A stretch of 64,000 nt of DNA, taken from Rhodovulum tesquicola. Lineage in GTDB: Bacteria; Pseudomonadota; Alphaproteobacteria; Rhodobacterales; Rhodobacteraceae. A model generated the notes under the pieces. It saw nothing but the letters and a program-made list of their open reading frames with translations. It searched no databases and was not told where the DNA came from. The first letter of the stretch is position 1, and every line of letters starts with the position of its first letter. The stretch lies in the NCBI RefSeq assembly GCF_024128855.1, contig NZ_JAMYDV010000009.1:1-64000 (forward strand), in the 5' to 3' direction. This document shows, piece by piece, positions 8,925 through 19,910 of the stretch. Both the position numbers and the translations under genes were made by a program.

Positions 8925-8952
8925 TTGACTGTGCAACCAAAATGCTTAGAAC
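8925..8952 (+). promoter_or_regulatory. Likely promoter of rplM-rpsI
   Basis: TTGACT at 8925-8930 matches a sigma70 -35 element (5 of 6). A 16-base spacer leads to TAGAAC at 8947-8952, a moderate -10 element. It is the only promoter-like pair in the gap and sits 68 bases before the rplM ATG. Confidence 0.45.
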
Positions 8953-9019
8953 TCCGCCATCCCGACCGGGGCCGGGCCCTGCCCCGCCCCCTGGACCTCC
9001 CAGCGATAGGGCAAGAGAG

Positions 9020-9484
9020 ATGAAGACCTACACCGCTACCCCGGCGGAGATCGAGAAGAAGTGGATCGTGATCGACGCCGAGGGCGTCGTGCTCGGCCGT
9101 CTCGCCTCGATCGTCGCCATGCGCTTGCGCGGCAAGCACAAGCCCACCTTCACGCCGCATATGGACATGGGCGACAATGTGATCGTCATCAATGCCGACA
9201 AGGTACAGATGACCGGCAACAAGCGCGCCGACAAGAAGTACTACTGGCATACCGGCCATCCGGGCGGGATCAAGCACCGCACCGCGGCGCAGATCCTCGA
9301 AGGCGCCCATCCCGAACGGGTGGTGACCGCCGCGGTAAAGCGCATGCTGCCGGGCAACCGTCTGTCCCGCCAGCAGATGACCAACCTGCGCGTCTATGCC
9401 GGGGCCGAGCATCCGCATGTCGCGCAGAACCCCGAAGTGCTGGACGTCAAGTCCATGAACAAGAAAAACACCCGGAGCGCGTGA
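9020..9484 (+). CDS. rplM: 50S ribosomal protein L13
   Basis: 154 residues, the expected length for bacterial L13. It starts [20 protein letters not shown] and contains the family signature around GRLAS and VKRMLPGN...LRVYAG. L13 binds 23S rRNA early in 50S assembly. The ATG at 9020 sits behind a purine-rich AAGAGAG site; the frame continues upstream to 8942 but that part is proline-rich and not conserved. Its stop overlaps the rpsI start (TGATG), so the two are translationally coupled, as is usual for this pair. Confidence 0.97.
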   Translation: MKTYTATPAEIEKKWIVIDAEGVVLGRLASIVAMRLRGKHKPTFTPHMDMGDNVIVINADKVQMTGNKRADKKYYWHTGHPGGIKHRTAAQILEGAHPERVVTAAVKRMLPGNRLSRQQMTNLRVYAGAEHPHVAQNPEVLDVKSMNKKNTRSA

Positions 9485-9972
9485 TGGCCGAAGATCTCAA
9501 ATCCCTCGACCAGTTGAAATCCGTTTCGGGCGACGCGGCCGTGATGACCGATGCCGAGGCACCTGCCGCGCCGGTCCGCGACGAGCTGGGCCGCTCCTAT
9601 GCCACGGGCAAGCGCAAGGATGCGGTCGCCCGCGTCTGGATCCGCCCGGGTTCCGGCAAGGTGTCGGTGAACGGCAAGGACATGAGCGCCTATTTCGCCC
9701 GTCCGGTGCTGCAGATGATCCTGCGCCAGCCCTTTCAGGTGGCCGGCGTGTCGGACCAGTTCGACGTGATGGCCACCGTCAAGGGTGGCGGGCTGTCGGG
9801 TCAGGCTGGTGCCGTCAAGCACGGGATCTCCAAGGCGCTTCAGCTTTACGATCCGTCCTTGCGCGCGCCGCTCAAGGCTGCGGGTTTCCTGACCCGCGAC
9901 AGCCGCGTGGTGGAACGCAAGAAGTTCGGCAAGCGCAAGGCTCGTCGCAGCTTCCAGTTCTCCAAGCGTTAA
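9484..9972 (+). CDS. rpsI: 30S ribosomal protein S9
   Basis: 162 residues. The conserved S9 core starts at about residue 40 ([19 protein letters not shown]) and ends with the canonical C-terminus [18 protein letters not shown], whose last Arg reaches the P-site tRNA. The N-terminal extension of about 35 acidic residues is typical of alphaproteobacterial S9. It overlaps the rplM stop by one base and is followed by a rho-independent terminator. Confidence 0.97.
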   Translation: MAEDLKSLDQLKSVSGDAAVMTDAEAPAAPVRDELGRSYATGKRKDAVARVWIRPGSGKVSVNGKDMSAYFARPVLQMILRQPFQVAGVSDQFDVMATVKGGGLSGQAGAVKHGISKALQLYDPSLRAPLKAAGFLTRDSRVVERKKFGKRKARRSFQFSKR

Positions 9973-10005
9973 GAAGAACGCCCGGACCGCATCTGCAGGT
10001 TCTCT

Positions 10006-10040
10006 GGAAAAGCGGGGTTTCCACCGCGCTTTTCCTTTTT
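10006..10040 (+). terminator. Rho-independent terminator of rplM-rpsI
   Basis: GGAAAAGCG (10006-10014) pairs perfectly with CGCTTTTCC (10027-10035), with a 12-base loop, followed directly by TTTTT (10036-10040). It lies 34 bases after the rpsI stop. Confidence 0.85.
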
Positions 10041-10084
10041 CCCCGCTCCGGCCCACCCTCCGGCCCATCCGCGGCGCAGGCCGC

Positions 10085-11635
10085 TCAGAACGCGCCGATG
10101 GGGATATGGGCAATCCACAGCAGCACGCGGAAATACCCCTCAAGGAAGGCGAGAACGAACCCGCCGCCGAAGGCCCAAAGTCCCCAGAGCACCGCCACCA
10201 CAAGGCTCAGCGGGATCGCCCAGACAAGGCCCAGCGCGAGCGCGGCGCGCACCGCGAGCGCGGGGCCTTGAGGCGCGCTCTCGATCCATCCCGCGACCGG
10301 CTGGCGCCACGCGCGCGGCCAGATGCCCTGCAGCCCGAACAGGCTGACCAGAAGGTGCAGCCCCGTGGGCAGGATCGTCGAGAACAGCATCAGATAAAGC
10401 CAGACATAAGCGGACGGCGTCTCGCGCATGCCCGCAAATAGCGCGCCCAGATCGAGCAGCGGCACACCCGCCAACAGGTTCAGCCCGTGGATCGCGGCGA
10501 CCATCGTGGCGCAAAGGGCAAGGAACAGGACGCAGGCAATCGCCAGATCAAGCAGCGCCCAGAACACCGGCCACCCCGACCGCAACCCCCGGCGCAGCAG
10601 CGACAGGGTGACGGCGTAAGACAGGACGTCGAACAGGGCGTTGATGAGGGGGAAGACGGCGAGGAAGAGGAAAAGGGTCCGGCGATTTTCGTCTATTCCT
10701 GACCAAGCGTGAAGTGAAACGACCAAAATCGCAACAGACAATATCCCTAATGAAACCAGCACTCTTCCCAGTTGCGCTTTGCCCGTATGGTCAAAGCGCA
10801 CAGCCGCAACCGCCACAAAGACCGCAACAGACCATCCAAAAAATAATACGCCAGAACCTGTCAGTCTCAAAGAAATCGTGCAAGCAACAGAGAGCGCAAT
10901 AACAGATGCGAGAGCTCCTGCTGCTACGCCCGTCAACATGGCAGGAATTGTCAGGGCAAATGCAAGGCCTACGAATGCCCCAGCCGAAGCCGTAAACAGA
11001 CCTTGACCAGCCACGATCACAATCGGTATCAAAAAAAGCGTAAAAACAAAAGCGAGTAGGGGCCAGTTAATTCTTTGCCTAGATCGAGATCTTGTTTCCC
11101 CTCGGCGAAGAATCCATGCGATGTAGTTTAGGCTGCATAACACGAACATAGTAAGTAAAACTGCCCGCTCTGGCAAAAACGCGGCATCGGGTAGCACCGT
11201 GATTCCACCCACACGCCCCTCGCCGCCCGTCACCACCCACTGTCCGACCAGCAGAAGCAGCGGATAGGCCACTGCCAGCAGCAGGGCGGTGTCGTAAAGC
11301 CGCCAGGTCAGCGCGGCGCGAAAGAGGGTGGGCCAGGTGTCGCGGTCGCTGGACTCGTCGCTATACCGGCGCCAGACCCACATTACGTTTCGCCGGGTCA
11401 GCGTGGTGTATATCTGCGTATAGCTGGACTGTCGCAGCGTTCCGGCAAGGAACCTGCGGCTCTCGCTTTCCGAAATCCCCAGTATGGCACTGGGCCAGCA
11501 GAGGACCAGCCACAGCAGCACCGCCCCCCAGACCACCCAATGCGGCGTGATCGCCACGAGCAGCGCCACCGCGCTGCCGGTGACCACGCCCCAGATCGCA
11601 AGGTTTGTCCCGATATGGCCCTGCTCGCTCACCAC
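10085..11635 (-). CDS. Polytopic membrane protein of unknown function
   Basis: 516 residues with roughly ten or more hydrophobic segments, a cytoplasmic-looking charged loop at about residues 55-100 (SESESRRFLAGTLRQSSYTQ...RRYSDESSDRDTW), and no catalytic motif I recognise. The start is GTG at 11635 with a second GTG next to it. It is the last gene of the long nuo-birA-coaX-rnj run, 30 bases after the rnj stop. A block at about 10680-11170 (residues about 155-318) is much less GC-rich (42-50% in the 60-base lines I counted) than the flanks (77% in the line at 10201), while the frame stays open. That suggests the middle of the gene was exchanged with foreign DNA. Confidence 0.7.
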   Translation of the reverse strand: MVSEQGHIGTNLAIWGVVTGSAVALLVAITPHWVVWGAVLLWLVLCWPSAILGISESESRRFLAGTLRQSSYTQIYTTLTRRNVMWVWRRYSDESSDRDTWPTLFRAALTWRLYDTALLLAVAYPLLLLVGQWVVTGGEGRVGGITVLPDAAFLPERAVLLTMFVLCSLNYIAWILRRGETRSRSRQRINWPLLAFVFTLFLIPIVIVAGQGLFTASAGAFVGLAFALTIPAMLTGVAAGALASVIALSVACTISLRLTGSGVLFFGWSVAVFVAVAAVRFDHTGKAQLGRVLVSLGILSVAILVVSLHAWSGIDENRRTLFLFLAVFPLINALFDVLSYAVTLSLLRRGLRSGWPVFWALLDLAIACVLFLALCATMVAAIHGLNLLAGVPLLDLGALFAGMRETPSAYVWLYLMLFSTILPTGLHLLVSLFGLQGIWPRAWRQPVAGWIESAPQGPALAVRAALALGLVWAIPLSLVVAVLWGLWAFGGGFVLAFLEGYFRVLLWIAHIPIGAF

Positions 11636-11665
11636 CCCTGCCCGTCTTTGCCTGTCCGGACGGCT

Positions 11666-13333
11666 TCAGGACAGGCGGCTTATCACCACTGTCACCTCGG
11701 GCCGCTTGCCGATCTCGTTCTCGGTGGTGCGTCGCGCGAGGATCCGCAGATCCTTTTCCAGCAGATCCTCGTCAGTCAAGAGCCGGTCGTCGGCACGGTC
11801 CAGGAAACGCTCCAGCGCCTGTTCCAGAACTTCGGACAGCGGCGCGCCGCCGGGCACGGTCTCGGGCAGGCCGGACAGTTCCACCCATGGCTCGCCCAGC
11901 GGCGTGTCGTCCTCGTCAAGGATCAGCGTCACCGTGACATGCCCGTTCAGCGCCATCCGGATGCGATCGCGCACGATCCCGTCCATGGCCCCGATCTGCA
12001 CCTTGCCGTCCAGATAGGTGCGGCTCGTCTCGACATGGCCAGCCACGACCGGCACTTCGCCGGTCAGGTCCAGAAGCGTGCCGTTCGGCGCCAGCGCGGC
12101 AGCCAGCCCGTTCTCGGCGGCAAGCTTCACATGCTCGCGCAGGTGGCGGTGCTCGCCATGCAGCGGCACCACCATCTGCGGCGCCACAAGCTTGTGGATC
12201 AGAGCCAGGTCCGGACGGTTGGCATGGCCCGACACATGGTAGAGATCTGCGCCGTCATCGACCACATCCACCCCCATCTCGGAGAAGGAATTGACGATGC
12301 GCAGCACGTCGCGTTCATTGCCGGGAATGGTCTTGGACGAGAACAGGAACAGATCCCCTTCCTTCAGTTCCAGTCCCAGATACTTGCCGCGCGACAATTG
12401 CGCAGAGGCTGCGCGCCGCTCGCCCTGGCTGCCGGTTACGATCAGCATCAGGTTCTCGCGCGGGATACCGGCGGCCATTTCGGGCGGTACAGTCGGCGGG
12501 AAATCGGTCAGCACGCCCGACTCGACGCCAGCCTCGATCATCCGCCGCATTGCCCGGCCCATCAGGCAGACCGACCGGCCGGCCGCGCGCCCGGCCTCGG
12601 CCAGGGTACGAACGCGGGCGATATTCGACGCGAAGGTGGTGGCCACGACCATGTGCGGCGCGCGCTCCACCAGTTGCCGGATCGCGGGACCCAGCGTCGC
12701 CTCGGACCGGCCTGGGTGCGGCGAGAAGACATTGGTCGAATCGCAGGCCAGAACCTTGACGCCGGGTTTCGCCACCTCCTCCCACAATGCGCGGTCGAAA
12801 GGCTCGCCCACCAGCGGGGTCGGGTCGAGCTTGAAATCGCCCGTATGCACGATGCGGCCAGCCGGCGTGTCGATGACCATGGACGAGCTTTCCGGGATCG
12901 AATGCGACACGGGCAGGAAGGACACGGTGAACGGCCCCGCCTCGATGCGATGCGGCCATGGCTCGACCACGGTGACCTTGGCCGGGTCCTGTCCCCGCTC
13001 TTCCATCTTGCGCGCGGCATGCAGCGCGGTGAAGGGGCGTGCATGGACCGGCGCGCGCAGGCGCGGCCAGGCAAGGCCCAGTGCGCCGACGTGATCCTCG
13101 TGGGCATGGGTGATGAAGATCGCCTCCAGCCGGTCGCGGCGCTCCTCGAGCCAGGCGATGTCGGCATAGATCAGGTCGACCCCGGGCGAGTTGTCCATGT
13201 TGGGGAATGTCACGCCGATATCGACGAGGATCAGCCGTTCCTTGCCCGGTGCGCCATAGCCGTAGACATAGGCGTTCATCCCGATTTCGCCGGCACCGCC
13301 GAGCGGAAGGTAGATAAGTCGTTCGCTGCTCAT
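11666..13333 (-). CDS. rnj: Ribonuclease J
   Basis: A 555-residue metallo-beta-lactamase/beta-CASP ribonuclease that processes and degrades RNA from the 5' end. Metal ligands are visible in HAHEDH (H76, H78, D80, H81), followed by SHSIPES, HTGDFKLDP and the beta-CASP motif TGSQGE. The length matches RNase J1/J2 (about 555). Its ATG overlaps the coaX stop by four bases (ATGA). The birA-coaX-rnj string after nuoN recurs in related alphaproteobacteria, from memory of such genomes. Confidence 0.93.
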   Translation of the reverse strand: MSSERLIYLPLGGAGEIGMNAYVYGYGAPGKERLILVDIGVTFPNMDNSPGVDLIYADIAWLEERRDRLEAIFITHAHEDHVGALGLAWPRLRAPVHARPFTALHAARKMEERGQDPAKVTVVEPWPHRIEAGPFTVSFLPVSHSIPESSSMVIDTPAGRIVHTGDFKLDPTPLVGEPFDRALWEEVAKPGVKVLACDSTNVFSPHPGRSEATLGPAIRQLVERAPHMVVATTFASNIARVRTLAEAGRAAGRSVCLMGRAMRRMIEAGVESGVLTDFPPTVPPEMAAGIPRENLMLIVTGSQGERRAASAQLSRGKYLGLELKEGDLFLFSSKTIPGNERDVLRIVNSFSEMGVDVVDDGADLYHVSGHANRPDLALIHKLVAPQMVVPLHGEHRHLREHVKLAAENGLAAALAPNGTLLDLTGEVPVVAGHVETSRTYLDGKVQIGAMDGIVRDRIRMALNGHVTVTLILDEDDTPLGEPWVELSGLPETVPGGAPLSEVLEQALERFLDRADDRLLTDEDLLEKDLRILARRTTENEIGKRPEVTVVISRLS

Positions 13334-14109
13334 TCTGCCCCGTTTTCCTTGTTATAGGCATGGATCACGGTCAGGCCGTGCATGGTCAGGTCGTCTTCGA
13401 CAGTGTCAAATAGAACGTCGCCCTGGGCGAACAACGGGGCAAGCCCGCCGGTGCCGACGACGCGCATCGGCGCCTCGTGTTCGGCGCGAATCCGCGTACA
13501 TATCTCGCGCACCAGCCCGACATAACCCCAGAAGATGCCCGATTGCATGCAGGCCACCGTGTTGGTGCCGATCACCTGTTGCGGGCGCGTCACGTCGACA
13601 TGCGGCAGCGCCGCGGCCGCCATGTGCAGCGCCTCGAGCGACAGGTTCACACCAGGCGCGATCACGCCGCCGATATAGGCCCCGTCATGGGCCACCACGT
13701 CAAAGGTGGTGGCGGTGCCGAAATCGACCACGATCAGGTCGCCGCCATGCCGGTCGAAGGCCCCCGCAGTGTTCACCAGCCGGTCGGGGCCGACATTCGT
13801 GCCCTGGTCCACGCGCGGCGCGTGCGGCAGCAGGCAGTCGGGCTTGCCCACCACCAGCGGGCGCGCGTTGAAATAGCGGTCGGCAAAGACACGCAGGTTG
13901 AACACGACGCGCGGCACGGTGGACGAGATGATGACATCGGTGATCCGCATCTCGATCCGGTGGTGTTCCAGAAGCGTCGAGAACCAGACGAAATACTGGT
14001 CAGCCGTGCGCGTATGCTCGGTCGCGGTCCGGAGCGTACAAAGAAACCTTTCGCCGTCCCAGATCGAGAAGACGGTATTGGTATTGCCGCAGTCGATGCA
14101 CAGAAGCAT
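13330..14109 (-). CDS. coaX: Type III pantothenate kinase
   Basis: 259 residues. It phosphorylates pantothenate in the first committed step of coenzyme A synthesis. The ASKHA-fold phosphate motif DCGNTNTVFSIWDGE is at residues 5-19, then GTNVGPDRLVNTAGA (pantothenate region), VDFGTATTFDVV (catalytic Asp strand) and a C-terminal VVGTGGLAPLF. CoaX needs a monovalent cation and is not feedback-inhibited by CoA. It overlaps rnj by four bases and lies ten bases after birA. Confidence 0.93.
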   Translation of the reverse strand: MLLCIDCGNTNTVFSIWDGERFLCTLRTATEHTRTADQYFVWFSTLLEHHRIEMRITDVIISSTVPRVVFNLRVFADRYFNARPLVVGKPDCLLPHAPRVDQGTNVGPDRLVNTAGAFDRHGGDLIVVDFGTATTFDVVAHDGAYIGGVIAPGVNLSLEALHMAAAALPHVDVTRPQQVIGTNTVACMQSGIFWGYVGLVREICTRIRAEHEAPMRVVGTGGLAPLFAQGDVLFDTVEDDLTMHGLTVIHAYNKENGAE

Positions 14110-14119
14110 GCGTCGCCCT

Positions 14120-14896
14120 TCAGAAGAACACGTCGGCCGCGGCGATGGTGCGCCGCCCGCCCGCCGTCTCTAGGACAAGCTGGCCGTCCTCGTCCACCGT
14201 GACGAAGGTCCCGGTCAGCTCCTCGGTGCCGGTGCGCGCGGTAATGCTCTGGCCCACCCGCGCGGCGCGGTCAAGCCAGGCAGCGCGCAGGGGGCCGAAC
14301 CCGTGGCTGCGGAAGAACGCATCCTGATGGGTCAGATGCTCGGCCAGGAAAGCCAGGAATTCCAGCGGATCGACGGGGTCCCCCGTCACCTCGGCCAGCG
14401 TGACGGGGGTCGGCCCGCGCGGATCGACCGCGACGGCGGCGGGCGCGGTGTTCAGGTTCACCCCGATCCCGATCGACAACCGCCCGACACGCCCCCCCGC
14501 CCCGTCCGATTCCAGCAGGATGCCCGCCAGCTTGCCGCCCCGCAACAGCACGTCATTGGGCCATTTCAGCGCGATGGCCGCGCGGTCGTCCACATAGGCC
14601 GTGAGCGTCGCGTAAAGCGCGTAGGAGGCGACGAAGGAGTAAAGCGCCGCCTGCGCCGGGGCGCAGCCCGGATCCATCACCAGCGTCGCCGACAGGTTGC
14701 CCTCGGGCGCGGCCCAGGCGCGGCCGCGGCGGCCGATTGCGGCGCTCTGGCGGCGCGCGACGATCCAGGTCGGGCGCGGCAGGGGCGCTCGGCGGCGTGC
14801 CTCGGCCATGGTGCTGTCGACCTCGTCGAGCAGGATCAGGTCGTGGCCGGACGGCCAGTGCCAACCGCCCCGCCCCGGGCCGGGCTCAGTTGACAA
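14120..14896 (-). CDS. birA: Biotin--[acetyl-CoA-carboxylase] ligase
   Basis: 258 residues. It activates biotin as biotinyl-AMP and attaches it to carrier lysines; in this window the MCC alpha subunit (K608) is an obvious substrate. Visible motifs are [25 protein letters not shown] (biotin-AMP loop) and [18 protein letters not shown]. There is no N-terminal helix-turn-helix, so this is a monofunctional ligase and not a repressor. The frame opens at a TTG overlapping the last 11 bases of nuoN, which implies translational coupling to complex I. Confidence 0.9.
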   Translation of the reverse strand: MSTEPGPGRGGWHWPSGHDLILLDEVDSTMAEARRRAPLPRPTWIVARRQSAAIGRRGRAWAAPEGNLSATLVMDPGCAPAQAALYSFVASYALYATLTAYVDDRAAIALKWPNDVLLRGGKLAGILLESDGAGGRVGRLSIGIGVNLNTAPAAVAVDPRGPTPVTLAEVTGDPVDPLEFLAFLAEHLTHQDAFFRSHGFGPLRAAWLDRAARVGQSITARTGTEELTGTFVTVDEDGQLVLETAGGRRTIAAADVFF

Positions 14897-16328
14897 GGGT
14901 CTGCGCCGCGCTCAGTGCCAGCCCCTCGACCCCGAACAGGTTGATAACCCCCGCCACCATCGCGAAGGCCGACACCATCAGGAAGCCCCACAGCACCGGG
15001 GGCATCGCCCCGTCCAGCCGCGCCTCGCCCTCCTCGCCGAAATACATGAAGAAGACGATGCGCAGGTAGTAGAACGCCCCCACCACCGAAGCGATCACCC
15101 CCGCCACGGCCAGCCAGACCAGCCCCGCATCGACCGCCGCACGCACCACATAGAACTTGCCGAAGAAGCCCACCAGCGGCGGCACGCCCGCCAGGCTGAA
15201 CAGCAGCACCAGCATCGCCAGCGCCTTGGCCGGTTCGCGCGAGGCGAACATGTTCAGGCTGCGGATATCGGTCACCGGCTGGCCGTCCTTGTGCATCGAC
15301 AGGATGAAGGCGAAGGTGCCCACGCTCATGGTGATGTAGATCGCCATGTAGACCAGCATCGCCTGCACGCCCAGTTGCGTGCCCGCCGCCAGCCCCATCA
15401 GCGCGTAGCCCATATGCGCGATCGAGGAATAAGCCATAAGTCGCTTGATGTTGCGCTGCCCGATCGCCGCGACAGCGCCCAACGCCATCGACAGGAGCGA
15501 CAGCACCGCGATCACCTGCCCCCAGTCGCCCGGAACGGTGCCGAACGCCTCGTGCAGGACGCGGGCGAACAGCGCAATCGCGGCCATCTTGGGCGCGGTG
15601 GCGAAGAAGGCGGTGACCGGCGTCGGCGCCCCTTCATAGACATCCGGCGTCCACATGTGGAAGGGCACCGCCGAGACCTTGAAGGCGAGCCCGGTAATCA
15701 GGAAGACCAGCCCGATCAACAAGCCCAGCGGCATCTCGCCCCCCTCGATGGTCGAGAGGATGCCCGCAAAAAGCGTCGTGCCCGAATAGCCATAGATCAG
15801 CGAGGCGCCGTAAAGCAGCAGGCCCGAGGACAGCGCGCCGAGGACGAAATATTTCAGCCCCGCCTCGGTCGATTTCAGGCTGTCGCGCCGCATCGCCGCC
15901 ACGACATAAAGCGCCAGCGATTGCAGTTCGAGCCCCATGTAAAGCGTCATCAGGTCGGCGGCCGAGACCATCAGCATCATGCCGACCACGGCCAGCGTGA
16001 TGAGGATGGGGAACTCGAACATCAACGCGCGCGAGCGGCGCAGGTGTTCCGTGCTCATCAGCAGGACGGCACCGGCCGAGACCAGGATCACCACCTTGGC
16101 AAAACGCGCGAACGTGTCGTCGACGATGGCACCGCCGAAGCCGCTGCGCGTCTCGCCCGCGCTCATCCCCAGCCAGACGGCCAGCGCGAAAAACACCGCC
16201 GACGTGGTCCAGATCAGGATCGGTGCGGCCTTGTCCTTGGCGGTGTAGACCGCGGCCAGCAGCGCGACCATCGCATAGACGGCCAGCGCAATCTCCGGCA
16301 GCACAACGGAAAGATCGGCAGAGATCAT
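14886..16328 (-). CDS. nuoN: NADH-quinone oxidoreductase subunit N
   Basis: 480 residues, about 14 membrane helices. An antiporter-like proton-channel subunit of the complex I membrane arm (Mrp/ND2 family). The conserved core includes [15 protein letters not shown] and [20 protein letters not shown], with the charged residues of the central proton path. It is the last nuo gene, ten bases after nuoM, and overlaps birA. Confidence 0.96.
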   Translation of the reverse strand: MISADLSVVLPEIALAVYAMVALLAAVYTAKDKAAPILIWTTSAVFFALAVWLGMSAGETRSGFGGAIVDDTFARFAKVVILVSAGAVLLMSTEHLRRSRALMFEFPILITLAVVGMMLMVSAADLMTLYMGLELQSLALYVVAAMRRDSLKSTEAGLKYFVLGALSSGLLLYGASLIYGYSGTTLFAGILSTIEGGEMPLGLLIGLVFLITGLAFKVSAVPFHMWTPDVYEGAPTPVTAFFATAPKMAAIALFARVLHEAFGTVPGDWGQVIAVLSLLSMALGAVAAIGQRNIKRLMAYSSIAHMGYALMGLAAGTQLGVQAMLVYMAIYITMSVGTFAFILSMHKDGQPVTDIRSLNMFASREPAKALAMLVLLFSLAGVPPLVGFFGKFYVVRAAVDAGLVWLAVAGVIASVVGAFYYLRIVFFMYFGEEGEARLDGAMPPVLWGFLMVSAFAMVAGVINLFGVEGLALSAAQTLVN

Positions 16329-16338
16329 CGCGGTCCCC

Positions 16339-17880
16339 TCAGTTCTGCGCCAGCCGCGTCGCGGCCTCGGCCGCGTTCAGCGCGGTCTGGTAGTTCGACA
16401 ACAGCGCCTCGACCGAGGGGCCGACGATATCGGTCACCAGCGCCGGGTAGACCCCCAGCAGCAGCGTCATCGCCACCAGCGGCGCAAAGATCGCCCGCTC
16501 GCGCAGGTTCATGTCGCGGATCGCCTTGAGGCTTTCCTTGATGAGCCCGCCGAACACCACCCGCCGATAAAGCCACAGCGCATAGCCCGCCGACAGGATC
16601 ACCCCGGTACAGGCCACCGCAGCGACCCAGGAATTCACCTGGAACACACCCGCCAGCGTCAGGAACTCGCCCACGAAACCCGAGGTGCCGGGCAGGCCCA
16701 CATTGGCCATGGTGAACAGCATGAAGACGAAGGCATAGGCCGGCATCCGGTTCACCAGCCCGCCATAGGCGTCGATCTCGCGGGTGTGCATCCGGTCATA
16801 GATCACGCCGACACAGAGGAACAGCGCGCCCGAGATGAAGCCGTGCGAAATCATCTGGAAGATCGCCCCGTCCAGCCCCTGCTGGTTCGCCGCAAAGATG
16901 CCCATGGTCACGAACCCCATATGCGCGACCGAGGAATAGGCGATCAGCTTCTTCATGTCGGACTGCGCCAGCGCCACCAGCGAGGTGTAGACGATGGCGA
17001 TGGCCGAGAGCCAGAACACCAGCGGCGCCCAGATGTCGGAGGCCACCGGGAACATCGGCAGGCTGAAGCGCAGGAAGCCATAGCCCCCCATCTTCAGCAG
17101 GATCGCGGCCAGCACCACGGACCCGGCCGTGGGCGCCTGAACGTGGGCATCCGGCAGCCAGGTATGGACCGGCCACATCGGCATCTTGACCGCGAAGCTC
17201 GCAAAGAAGGCCAGCCACAGCAGCGTCTGCATGCCGCCCACGATCTCGCGCCCGGCAAAGGACAGGCTGCCCGCGCTGAATTCATGCCGCAGAAGCGTCG
17301 GAATGTCGGTCGTGCCCGCATCCACGAACATCGCCACCATCGCGACCAGCATCAGCACCGAGCCGAGGAAGGTGTAGAGGAAGAACTTGAAGGTGGCGTA
17401 GATGCGTTCCTTGCCGCCCCAGATGCCGATGATCAGGAACATCGGGATCAGCCCGCCCTCGAAGAACAGGTAGAACAGCACCAGATCCAGCGCGGTGAAG
17501 ACGCCGATCATCAGCGTTTCCAGCACGAGAAACGCGATCATGTATTCCTTGACGCGGTGGGTGACGTTCCAGCAGGCCGCGATGGTCAGCGGCATGAGGA
17601 AGGTAGTCAGCATCACGAACAGCACCGAAATGCCGTCCACGCCCATCTTGTAGCGCAGCCCCATCAGCCATGCGCGGTCCTCGACGAACTGGAAATCGGG
17701 GTTCGACGGGTCGAAGCCGAACAGCACGAACAGCGAGATCAGGAAGGTCGCAGTGGTCGCGATCAGCGCCAGCCACTTGGCGTTTTTCTGCGCCGCCGCA
17801 TCCTCGCCGCGCAGGAACACGGCCAGGATCAGCGCGGCGATCAGCGGCGTGAAGATGATGATCGACAGAAGGTTTTCCAT
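16339..17880 (-). CDS. nuoM: NADH-quinone oxidoreductase subunit M
   Basis: 513 residues, an antiporter-like subunit (ND4). Typical motifs are [19 protein letters not shown] (helix 8 region) and [16 protein letters not shown]. The ATG at 17880 overlaps the nuoL stop in TGATG. A GTG immediately upstream at 17883 could also serve as the start and would add one residue. Confidence 0.96.
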   Translation of the reverse strand: MENLLSIIIFTPLIAALILAVFLRGEDAAAQKNAKWLALIATTATFLISLFVLFGFDPSNPDFQFVEDRAWLMGLRYKMGVDGISVLFVMLTTFLMPLTIAACWNVTHRVKEYMIAFLVLETLMIGVFTALDLVLFYLFFEGGLIPMFLIIGIWGGKERIYATFKFFLYTFLGSVLMLVAMVAMFVDAGTTDIPTLLRHEFSAGSLSFAGREIVGGMQTLLWLAFFASFAVKMPMWPVHTWLPDAHVQAPTAGSVVLAAILLKMGGYGFLRFSLPMFPVASDIWAPLVFWLSAIAIVYTSLVALAQSDMKKLIAYSSVAHMGFVTMGIFAANQQGLDGAIFQMISHGFISGALFLCVGVIYDRMHTREIDAYGGLVNRMPAYAFVFMLFTMANVGLPGTSGFVGEFLTLAGVFQVNSWVAAVACTGVILSAGYALWLYRRVVFGGLIKESLKAIRDMNLRERAIFAPLVAMTLLLGVYPALVTDIVGPSVEALLSNYQTALNAAEAATRLAQN

Positions 17881-19904
17881 CACTCAGGCCCCCCGGTCAG
17901 CATCATCCAGGTGATGAGAAGGGCAATGCCAATCACCATCGCAAAGGCGTAGTGATAGAGATAGCCCGATTGCAGCCGCCCCGCGACGCGGGTGAAGAAC
18001 GGCACGATCCCCATCGAGACCCCGTTCACCGCCCCGTCGATCACGCTGCCATCGCCCCCCTTCCACAACGCGCGGCCGATGCTCTTGGCCGGGTTCACGA
18101 AGATCGCGTCGAAGAACTCGTCAAAATACCACTTGTTGAGCAGGAACAGGTAGACCGGCCGGAAGGTCCGGGCCATGCGACCGGGCAATTCGGGCACGCT
18201 GATATAGAACATGTAGGCGATCCCGAGCCCCAGCAGCATCGCAAGGAAGGGGGCCGATTTTACCCATTTCGGCGCGTGATGCGCGGCATCCATCACGTTG
18301 TTGTCGGGCCCCATGTACAGCGCGCCCTGCCCCGGCAGCGGATGCGCGGGCGTGCCATCGACGGCGGCAATCTCTGGGCTGGGGATGCCGTAGAAGCGAT
18401 TCACCTGTTCCTGGCTGCCGAAGAAGCCCGAGAACCAGACCATGCCCGCCAGAACCGCACCCAGGCTGAGAACGCCCAGCGGGACCAGCATGGTCCGCGG
18501 ACTCTCATGGGCATGTTCATGTGTGTGCTTGTCGCCCCGGGGTGTGCCCCAGAACGTCAGGAACATCAGCCGCCAGGAATAGAAGCTGGTCATGGCCGCC
18601 GCGATCACCAGCGTCCAGAACGCCCAGGTCGCCCCGCCGCCCCAGGCGCTTTCGATGATCGCATCCTTCGACAGGAACCCGGCAAAGCCGATATGCGTCA
18701 GCGGGATGCCCACCCCGGTGATCGCCAGCGTGCCGATCAGCATGGCGTAGAAGGTATAGGGGATCTTGTCCTTCAACCCACCATAGCGGCGCATGTCCTG
18801 TTCGTGGTGCATCGCATGGATGACAGAGCCCGCGCCAAGGAACAGAAGCGCCTTGAAGAAGGCATGGGTGAAAAGGTGGAACATCGCAGCCGAATAGACG
18901 CCAACGCCGACCGCAACGAACATGTAGCCCAGTTGCGAACAGGTCGAATAGGCGATCACCCGCTTGATGTCGTTCTGCACCAGCCCAACGGTCGCGGCAA
19001 AGAACGCGGTCGCGGCGCCGACCACGACGATCATGGTCTGCGCGTCGGGCGCGAATTCCAGGATGGGCGACATGCGCGACATCAGGAAAACGCCCGCCGT
19101 CACCATGGTCGCGGCATGGATCAGCGCGGAAACGGGCGTCGGCCCCTCCATCGCGTCGGGCAGCCAGGTGTGCAGCAGCAACTGCGCCGACTTGCCCATC
19201 GCCCCGATGAACAGCAGCACCCCGATCACATTGGCCGCGTTCCAGGTGCCGTTCAGGAAGGTCAGATCGGTCTGCCCGATGGTCGGGGCGGCGGCGAAGA
19301 TGTCGTCGAAATTCACCGAGTCGACCAGGAAGAACAGCGCGAAGATGCCCAACAGGAAGCCGAAATCGCCCACCCGGTTGACCACGAACGCCTTGATCGC
19401 GGCGGCATTGGCCGACGGCTTGCGGTAGTAGAACCCGATCAGCAGGTAGGAGGCGACGCCCACCCCTTCCCAGCCGAAGAAAAGCTGCACGATGTTGTCC
19501 GCCGTCACCAGCGCCAGCATCGTGAAGGTGAAGAACGACAGATAGGCGAAGAAACGAGGCTTGTAGACCTCGCCCTCGCGCCATTCGGGGTCGTGATCCA
19601 TGTAGCCGAAGCTGTAGAGATGGACGAAGGCCGAGACGGTCGTGACGACGATCAGCATGATCGCGGTCAGCCGGTCCACCCGGATCGCCCAGTCGGCGAC
19701 CATGCTGCCGCTTTCGATCCAGCGAAAGATCTCGACCTGCCGCGTCACGCCGTCGAAGCCCAGGAACACCACCCAGGAGAACAGCATCGACAGGAAGACA
19801 AGGCCCGTCGTGGTCCAGAGCGCAGCCTTTTCGCCAAGGATGCGCCAGCCGAAGCCGCACAGGATCGCTCCGATCAGGGGGGCAAAGAGGATGATCTTTT
19901 CCAT
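17880..19904 (-). CDS. nuoL: NADH-quinone oxidoreductase subunit L
   Basis: 674 residues, the distal antiporter-like subunit (ND5), with the long C-terminal lateral helix region that runs along the membrane arm. Conserved stretches include [37 protein letters not shown] and [11 protein letters not shown]. Six bases after nuoK; its TGA shares a base with the nuoM ATG. Confidence 0.97.
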   Translation of the reverse strand: MEKIILFAPLIGAILCGFGWRILGEKAALWTTTGLVFLSMLFSWVVFLGFDGVTRQVEIFRWIESGSMVADWAIRVDRLTAIMLIVVTTVSAFVHLYSFGYMDHDPEWREGEVYKPRFFAYLSFFTFTMLALVTADNIVQLFFGWEGVGVASYLLIGFYYRKPSANAAAIKAFVVNRVGDFGFLLGIFALFFLVDSVNFDDIFAAAPTIGQTDLTFLNGTWNAANVIGVLLFIGAMGKSAQLLLHTWLPDAMEGPTPVSALIHAATMVTAGVFLMSRMSPILEFAPDAQTMIVVVGAATAFFAATVGLVQNDIKRVIAYSTCSQLGYMFVAVGVGVYSAAMFHLFTHAFFKALLFLGAGSVIHAMHHEQDMRRYGGLKDKIPYTFYAMLIGTLAITGVGIPLTHIGFAGFLSKDAIIESAWGGGATWAFWTLVIAAAMTSFYSWRLMFLTFWGTPRGDKHTHEHAHESPRTMLVPLGVLSLGAVLAGMVWFSGFFGSQEQVNRFYGIPSPEIAAVDGTPAHPLPGQGALYMGPDNNVMDAAHHAPKWVKSAPFLAMLLGLGIAYMFYISVPELPGRMARTFRPVYLFLLNKWYFDEFFDAIFVNPAKSIGRALWKGGDGSVIDGAVNGVSMGIVPFFTRVAGRLQSGYLYHYAFAMVIGIALLITWMMLTGGPE

Positions 19905-19910
19905 TGGCCC

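Larger units (their letters stand above)
8703..9019. other. Intergenic region between the helicase gene and rplM
   Basis: 317 bases with no convincing gene. It holds one copy of the dispersed hairpin repeat (8757-8812), then an abrupt AT-rich stretch (about 8850-8915) containing an inverted repeat AATCAT (8885-8890) / ATGATT (8902-8907), and finally the likely rplM-rpsI promoter (8925-8952). Confidence 0.7.
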
